DNA of 64,000 bases from Bacteroidales bacterium (lineage in GTDB: Bacteria; Bacteroidota; Bacteroidia; Bacteroidales; Tenuifilaceae): assembly GCA_028708425.1 (NCBI GenBank), contig JAQVYY010000010.1:1-64000 (forward strand). The letters run 5' to 3'. Shown here piece by piece: positions 59,939 through 64,000 of the stretch; the first letter of the stretch is position 1; each line of letters starts with the position of its first letter. The notes under the pieces are model-generated. The model was not told where the DNA came from. It did no database searches and saw only the letters and a list, made by a program, of their open reading frames with translations. The position numbers and the translations under genes were made by a program.

Positions 59939-61174
59939 TTAGTTGGCTTTACTAAATCCTGTTGTTAGTACGTTGGTTTGTTCCTTAATTTTATCGTCTT
60001 CAAAACTATCTAGGTAATTTTTTGTAACCAGTACAGAACTATGCCCCAATAGTTCGCTAATCATATCAGTTGTTGCCCCTGAACGCTTTAGAACGGTTGC
60101 AAAGCTATGCCGTGCATAATATGTTGTAATTGCCTTATCTATGCTTAATTCCTTTGCTATTTGCTTCATGTACTTATTAATGGTTTTGGTCAACTGCTTT
60201 ATAATTTTGTGTTGCTGTTCGCTTGTCATTCCTACCTTAATATGTGAAAATATGTAAGCATCTTTAGCAATGGAGGGTTGCCCCCATTTTTTTATAATAT
60301 GTAAGGTTTCGGGCTTCAATGATACTCTTATGTGTGAAACTTCATTTTTTCGCTTCGTTTTTTCTCTTACGTACGTTAACATTTCGCCTTGTATGTCGCT
60401 CCATTTGAGTAAACAGAAATCTTTTACATTCATACCATTGCTTAAGTACAGAAACATCCAGTAATCCCTAGCCATTTCAATTGTTGTGCCTGCTGGTAAT
60501 TGGTGGTTGAATATCTTTGCAACCTCTTCAATGGTTAACGCCTTTTTAATGTTCCTGCCTGTTGGTATCGAGTATTTGCCTTTTTTTTCGCCAAATGGGT
60601 ACAGGCTTAAATCAATATTTTGTTGGTTGTATATTGTTCTTAAACTTCGCAAATAAATGCCAACGGTTGTAATACTTTTGCCCTGTTCGGTCATCCATTT
60701 TTGGTACTTTTTTAGTAAGGTTGGCGTTACTTCGGCAAATGTTAGGTTCTTTTTAAACGTTTCAAGGCTGTTTTTTGCGCAATTATAACTTTCAGCCGTC
60801 CCAATACGGTCTTCAATTTTTAGTTGTTCTATGTAACGGTCAAAGGCAAAAGAAACGCTATCGGTTATATTTCGGTTATCAAAAAAAGCCTGTTCAAAAC
60901 TATCGAACGTAAAAACCTTAAGGTCTTCAATAATTTGTTGCGCTTTGTTGAGGTGGTGTAGTATGGTGCTATGGATTTGTTTTTGTTCTAACGTTTTGCG
61001 TTTACCCTTTTCAAGTGGCTGCATAACCTTTTCAAAGTCATCTGCTGTTAACTCAATGCCTGTTCCGATGTATTTTCGCTTTCGGTTGTGGGTAATTTTA
61101 ATTTTTACCGAACATTTGCCGTTATTCAATGGGCGTAAACTATCCAAATAAATATCTACTATTGCTTTTTTCAT
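59939..61174 (-). CDS. Tyrosine recombinase / integrase
   Basis: 411 residues. An N-terminal arm-binding domain (about 1-95, with IKITHNRKRKYIGTGIELT), a SAM-like core-binding domain (about 105-205) and a catalytic domain (about 215-400). The catalytic residues visible are Arg/Lys in the LSNGMNVKDFCLLKWSDI region, His-x-x-Arg as YARHSFATVL, the second His in LLGHSSVLVT and the nucleophile Tyr in KNYLDSFED. It integrates the element into tRNA-Arg. First gene of the element, next to attR. Confidence 0.94.
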   Translation of the reverse strand: MKKAIVDIYLDSLRPLNNGKCSVKIKITHNRKRKYIGTGIELTADDFEKVMQPLEKGKRKTLEQKQIHSTILHHLNKAQQIIEDLKVFTFDSFEQAFFDNRNITDSVSFAFDRYIEQLKIEDRIGTAESYNCAKNSLETFKKNLTFAEVTPTLLKKYQKWMTEQGKSITTVGIYLRSLRTIYNQQNIDLSLYPFGEKKGKYSIPTGRNIKKALTIEEVAKIFNHQLPAGTTIEMARDYWMFLYLSNGMNVKDFCLLKWSDIQGEMLTYVREKTKRKNEVSHIRVSLKPETLHIIKKWGQPSIAKDAYIFSHIKVGMTSEQQHKIIKQLTKTINKYMKQIAKELSIDKAITTYYARHSFATVLKRSGATTDMISELLGHSSVLVTKNYLDSFEDDKIKEQTNVLTTGFSKAN

Positions 61175-61189
61175 ATCGCTATAAATTCA

Positions 61190-61212
61190 TTGTAACACAA
61201 TTGTAACACAAA
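61190..61212. repeat. TTGTAACACA direct repeats near attR (integrase arm-site candidates)
   Basis: TTGTAACACAA then TTGTAACACAAA, matching the pair at 54630-54652. They lie between the integrase start and attR. Confidence 0.55.
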
Positions 61213-61337
61213 TATAGCCTTATAACGCAAAGTAAACAATAAGTAATGCAAATAGTTATCAACTATAATACCCATCTAATAAGGCTTATAGTGCTAAATG
61301 TGTTGTTTTGCTATTTGGTTGTTTTGTGGCTTAGGTA

Positions 61338-61383
61338 TGACTACGGATCAGGAGGTTCCAGGTTTGAATCCTGGCGGAGTCAC
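61338..61383 (+). repeat. attR: 46-bp tRNA-Arg 3' fragment
   Basis: Identical to 54537-54582. This is the original 3' part of tRNA-Arg, now separated from the gene by the integrated element. It has no 5' half and is not a functional tRNA. Confidence 0.95.
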
Positions 61384-61392
61384 ATTAAAAAT

Positions 61393-61433
61393 CAACCACT
61401 TACAACGTTTTGCGGGGTAGGTGGTTTTTTTTT
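61393..61433 (+). terminator. Displaced native terminator of tRNA-Arg
   Basis: CAACCACTTAC and GTAGGTGGTT make a stem (one mismatch) followed by nine T, 10 bp past attR. Before integration it would have followed the tRNA directly. Confidence 0.8.
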
Positions 61434-61476
61434 GCCTCAACAATTTCACCAACAGGCCCAGCTGTATAGGGATCAA

Positions 61477-61526
61477 TTAACCCCAATTATTCATCTATAA
61501 TAAATTTGATGAATAATGCGGTTTAA
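61477..61526 (+). repeat. Repeat B, 50-bp miniature copy
   Basis: TTAACCCCAATTATTCATC, TATAATAAATTT, GATGAATAATGCGGTTTAA. It has the same inner deletion as the copy at 51637, so this short form may spread or arise in its own right. Confidence 0.9.
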
Positions 61527-61576
61527 ATTTCATCATTTCAAAAACCATAACGACACCCCTTGGCGTTTAGTATAGC

Positions 61577-61584
61577 TATATTTG
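61577..61584 (+). promoter_or_regulatory. Putative -7 box (TATATTTG) of the UVR-motif gene
   Basis: An exact TAnnTTTG match 12 bp before the start codon; the leader would be only a few nt. A TTG lies 14 bp upstream of it. Confidence 0.4.
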
Positions 61585-61596
61585 CTGTAAAAATGC

Positions 61597-62046
61597 ATGG
61601 AAAACACTTACAACTTTATTCTACACGACCTACTCTGCCTTAGGGACGACAAAGAGCTTACTAACAAATTTTGCCATGAACTGGTAAACGGAAAAATCAA
61701 CCTGGAGGTTGAATATCTTTCAGAGCAGCATCTTGCTGCCGAGCCGTACGCTGAGCTAAAAAGCCTACTCGACCAAGGCAGAGAAGCAAATTACCTGAAG
61801 CTTTCGCACGTAAAAGCTCAGAATTTTGAGGGTGCAGCATCTTGCAGAGAGCGGGAACGCAAACTCCTAAATCAAATAGAAACAGCTGGGTTTAGGCTTC
61901 ACTTTATGCAACATAATGAGTTTACCCTTTACCGTGTTGATATGGACAAAGAGGAACGAAAAATTAAATTTTTAGTGCATACAAATAGTGAGGAGTTTAT
62001 TGGGCTTATGGAGGAAATCAGGGAGAAAATTGATGTGATGAAGTAA
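61597..62046 (+). CDS. UVR-motif protein
   Basis: 149 residues. The stretch YLKLSHVKAQNFEGAASCRE and following RERKLLNQI (about 68-96) is a UVR motif of the type that links UvrB and UvrC or McsA. No nuclease, helicase or zinc-finger part is present. The N-terminal 60 residues are unassigned. It may bind a partner through the UVR helix hairpin. A single gene, followed directly by a hexanucleotide repeat. Confidence 0.75.
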   Translation: MENTYNFILHDLLCLRDDKELTNKFCHELVNGKINLEVEYLSEQHLAAEPYAELKSLLDQGREANYLKLSHVKAQNFEGAASCRERERKLLNQIETAGFRLHFMQHNEFTLYRVDMDKEERKIKFLVHTNSEEFIGLMEEIREKIDVMK

Positions 62047-62048
62047 TA

Positions 62049-62098
62049 AGGTTGAGGTTGAGGTTGAGGTTGAGGTTGAGGTTGAGGTTGAGGTTAAG
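62049..62098. repeat. GTTGAG hexanucleotide microsatellite
   Basis: Seven exact GTTGAG units (62051-62092) then one GTTAAG, starting 5 bp past the UVR-motif gene stop. Tracts like this vary in length by slippage. The remaining spacer to 62247 holds nothing recognised. Confidence 0.95.
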
Positions 62099-62247
62099 AT
62101 GGTTGCGGGCTAAATAGGGTCGAGCGATAATTATGCGATTTATTCAGCTCTTCGCCTACGGTGTCGTGGTAGGAAACTTTTCGACTTATTTTGCCTGTCA
62201 GCAGATCATAACTTACTAAAAATTAATACAGAGATTACGATATGCCA

Positions 62248-62278
62248 TTGCCTAATATTGTGAAAAGAGGTATCTTTG
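62248..62278 (+). promoter_or_regulatory. Promoter of the HdeD-like gene, TTG-N20-TATCTTTG
   Basis: TTG at 62248-62250 and TATCTTTG at 62271-62278, spaced 20 bp, a full match to the lineage consensus. The leader would be about 36 nt. Confidence 0.68.
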
Positions 62279-62320
62279 GTTGTTTATGAGGCGATAAATA
62301 TTAATTAAACTACATATATC

Positions 62321-62959
62321 ATGGAAACCTTATCTCTAAAATCAATTAAAGAAGTAATTAGGCAATGGTACATCCCGCTGCTTGTGGGAATATTTTTTGT
62401 AATCGTAAGTATTGTTGCTTTCGTTTGGCCCAAAAGTTCATTTTTAACCCTATCCATTCTATTTGCCCTATCATTTTTATTTGGCGGACTTTCAGAAATT
62501 ATTTTTTCGGTTAGCAATAGAAAACAGATGGACACCTGGGGGTGGTCATTGGCTTTTGGTATTATCACTTTTATTGTAGGCGTTTTATTAGTAATAAACC
62601 CTAAGCTTTCAATGATAACTTTAGCATTTTACATAGGCTTTGTTCTTCTATTCCGCTCTATTGCAACCATCGGCTTTGCATTGGACATTAAAAAGTATGG
62701 AAATAGTAATTTGGGAGGTCTTTTAGCTTTCGGAATTCTGGGGGCAATATTCTCTTTCATATTAATTTGGAATCCAGCATTTGCAGGGTTGAGTGCCGTA
62801 ATTTTTATAGGTTTAAGCTTTCTTTTCGCAGGTCTCTTTAGCATCTATCTTGCCTTGCAATTAAGAAAACTAAATAAGTCATCTAAAAAAATATCGGCGG
62901 AGTTGCGAGAGCGATATGATGAACTGATGAAAGAAATCCGCGAGGAATGGGATAGCTAA
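62321..62959 (+). CDS. HdeD/DUF308-type membrane protein
   Basis: 212 residues with six membrane helices in three hairpins, each with a similar pattern (PLLVGIFFVIVSIVAF, WSLAFGIITFIVGVLLV, LLAFGILGAIFSFILIW). A charged cytoplasmic tail (about 182-212) follows. The family is named for the acid-resistance protein HdeD, but its biochemical role is unknown. A single gene with promoter and terminator. Confidence 0.85.
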   Translation: METLSLKSIKEVIRQWYIPLLVGIFFVIVSIVAFVWPKSSFLTLSILFALSFLFGGLSEIIFSVSNRKQMDTWGWSLAFGIITFIVGVLLVINPKLSMITLAFYIGFVLLFRSIATIGFALDIKKYGNSNLGGLLAFGILGAIFSFILIWNPAFAGLSAVIFIGLSFLFAGLFSIYLALQLRKLNKSSKKISAELRERYDELMKEIREEWDS

Positions 62960-62994
62960 AACACCAATAACACGTTCAAAACAAATTAAAATCA

Positions 62995-63046
62995 AAGCAA
63001 CTAGTCGGAATATTCTCTTGTTTCCCGACTAGTTGCTTTCTTTTAA
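62995..63046 (+). terminator. Terminator of the HdeD-like gene
   Basis: AAAGCAACTAGTCGG pairs over 14-15 bp with CCGACTAGTTGCTTT around a 16-base loop, followed by CTTTT. It lies 36 bp past the stop. Confidence 0.88.
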
Positions 63047-63103
63047 AGCTCAACAATATAAAAAAGTGGAACACAGAGAATTTAGATTATAACCAAATGG
63101 CCT

Positions 63104-63245
63104 CTTAACCCCAATTATTCGTTCGAATAATTGGGGTTTCTAACAGCGGCCTAGTCTCACAACCAATTTTGTTACCCGAAATTGGGTACGACTAGGTTGG
63201 GGTAGCCCGCAATCTTTAATAAATTTGATGAGTAATGCGGGTTAA
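63104..63245 (+). repeat. Repeat B, near full-length copy
   Basis: TTAACCCCAATTATTCG to GATGAGTAATGCGGGTTAA, with a shortened AACCCGC hairpin (the TTTGCATTCAT part is missing). It is downstream of the HdeD-like gene and its terminator. Confidence 0.9.
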
Positions 63246-63278
63246 AGAACCTTTTTGCCAATCGTAAAAACACATCCC

Positions 63279-64000
63279 ATGAGATGGTTCCTTTTGTTCG
63301 AAATTGTGTACGTTGTAATAATACTCCTGGTTATAATGCGTGTACTATACGACACCCGCAGTGGAGTTAAGGCGTTGGCCTATATACTACTTATTGTTTT
63401 ACTACCATTTTTCGGTGTATTCTTTTACTTTTTCTTCGGTATCAACTATCGAAAGCGTAAATTGTACAGCAGAAAGATAGTCGAGGACGAAGTGCTCCAT
63501 CAAAGAATCCTTACCCTTGTTCAAAACTATTCAGAGCAGGTTTTACATTCCGGTCTACTACCTTCTGAACACCTAAAATTGACTCGCTTTATCGGTAATT
63601 CAAGCGCTAGCCCATTAACTGGCAACAATACGGTAAAGCTGCTTTTGAATGGGGAAGAAAAATTTCCCGAACTATTGAGTGCGCTAGAGGGGGCAACATC
63701 ACACATTCATTTGGAATACTATATTTACGAAAATGATGATACGGGAAACTCCGTAGTAGATATGCTAATTAAAAAGGCACAGCAGGGCGTAGAGGTGCGT
63801 TTTATGTACGATGATTTTGGAAGTCGTGGTCTAGGCAAAAAGTTTATTCGAAAACTGGAGGCGAATGGCATAGAAACAGCCCCTTTCTACAAAATAAAAT
63901 GGTACGGTCTGGTGAATCGGCTAAACTATAGAAACCACCGTAAGATCATTGTTATTGATGGTAAAAAGTCCTTTATAGGTGGTATCAATATCAGCAATAG
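63279..64000 (+). CDS. cls: Cardiolipin synthase, N-terminal part (runs off the window)
   Basis: The frame is open from ATG at 63279 to the window end, 240 residues visible. Two N-terminal membrane helices (about 4-20 and 33-53, LLIVLLPFFGVFFYFFFG) are followed by the first phospholipase D domain with the HKD motif in YRNHRKIIVIDGKKSFIGG (about 217-235). The second HKD copy must lie beyond the window. It condenses two phosphatidylglycerols into cardiolipin at the inner membrane. Confidence 0.9.
   Translation, partial: MRWFLLFEIVYVVIILLVIMRVLYDTRSGVKALAYILLIVLLPFFGVFFYFFFGINYRKRKLYSRKIVEDEVLHQRILTLVQNYSEQVLHSGLLPSEHLKLTRFIGNSSASPLTGNNTVKLLLNGEEKFPELLSALEGATSHIHLEYYIYENDDTGNSVVDMLIKKAQQGVEVRFMYDDFGSRGLGKKFIRKLEANGIETAPFYKIKWYGLVNRLNYRNHRKIIVIDGKKSFIGGINISN

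Larger units (their letters stand above)
54537..61383. mobile_element. Integrative element of about 6.8 kb in tRNA-Arg
   Basis: Bounded by a 46-bp perfect direct repeat of the tRNA 3' part. All genes run on the minus strand in the order integrase, unknown protein, HTH excisionase-like protein, small HTH-like protein, RepA-like ATPase, primase-like protein, two GRPKG-type small proteins and one small unknown protein. The displaced native tRNA terminator is at 61393-61433. No relaxase, conjugation, capsid, portal or resistance gene is seen, so it must rely on a helper for transfer. The replication module suggests it can excise and replicate. Confidence 0.92.

Noticed and set aside
61338..61383. 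Second tRNA-Arg gene
   Set aside because: Only the 3' 46 bp is present, with no acceptor 5' strand or D arm; it is the attR copy.
61246..61500. 84-codon open frame across attR
   Set aside because: It runs through the tRNA fragment and the native terminator, which are non-coding.

Overview
The window looks like a chromosomal segment of a member of the Bacteroidota, most likely class Bacteroidia. The grounds are a type IX secretion (T9SS) C-terminal sorting domain, a TonB-dependent receptor with a carboxypeptidase-regulatory N-terminus, an ECF sigma factor paired with an outer-membrane barrel protein, the order coiled-coil gene / zapA / 6S-like RNA / rny, and several promoters of the lineage type (TTG, about 20 bases, TAnnTTTG) with almost no Shine-Dalgarno sequences. 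The species cannot be named from the sequence alone.

Layout. 1-12 kb: a secreted S9 peptidase, a PepSY/TonB-receptor pair probably for heme or iron, a three-gene operon of secreted surface proteins (two beta-helix paralogues and a T9SS-sorted repeat protein), and a small membrane protein. 12-20 kb: a probable defence operon made of an Eco57I-type N6-adenine methylase and a PLD-helicase, split by an inserted DUF4143-type ATPase gene. 20-38 kb: housekeeping and regulation, including aldehyde dehydrogenase, membrane pyrophosphatase with a candidate small RNA upstream, DnaQ-like exonuclease, truA, a hybrid histidine kinase, an acyl-CoA synthetase, a SPOR lipoprotein, an MFS transporter and an ECF sigma/trans-envelope protein pair. 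38-45 kb: nucleotide-sugar genes for a diacetamido-glucuronate pathway (WbpB, WbpD and WbpE types plus a TviB/WbpO-type dehydrogenase), a UDP-glucuronate epimerase and galM. 45-54 kb: rny, 6S-like RNA, zapA and its coiled-coil partner, an M23 peptidase, anmK, a C69 dipeptidase and rplS. 54.5-61.4 kb: a compact integrative element in tRNA-Arg(ACG). 61.4-64 kb: a UVR-motif protein, an HdeD-like membrane protein and the start of cardiolipin synthase.

The integrative element is bounded by a 46-bp direct repeat of the tRNA 3' part and codes for an integrase, an excisionase-like HTH protein, a RepA-like ATPase, a primase-like protein and small GRPKG-motif proteins. No relaxase, capsid or portal gene is visible. 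It carries structured repeats that may be a replication origin or packaging/regulatory sites, so a phage-satellite-like nature is a reasonable hypothesis.

The most striking genome-wide signal is a dispersed repeat of about 150 bp, called repeat B here, with imperfect terminal inverted repeats starting TTAACCC. There are 16 full or partial copies in the window. Nearly all lie just downstream of a gene with the same arm facing the stop codon, and two copies supply the stop codon. A second family, repeat A, has three copies. A promoter-hairpin-terminator unit upstream of the pyrophosphatase gene is a good candidate for an undescribed RNA of about 70 nt.
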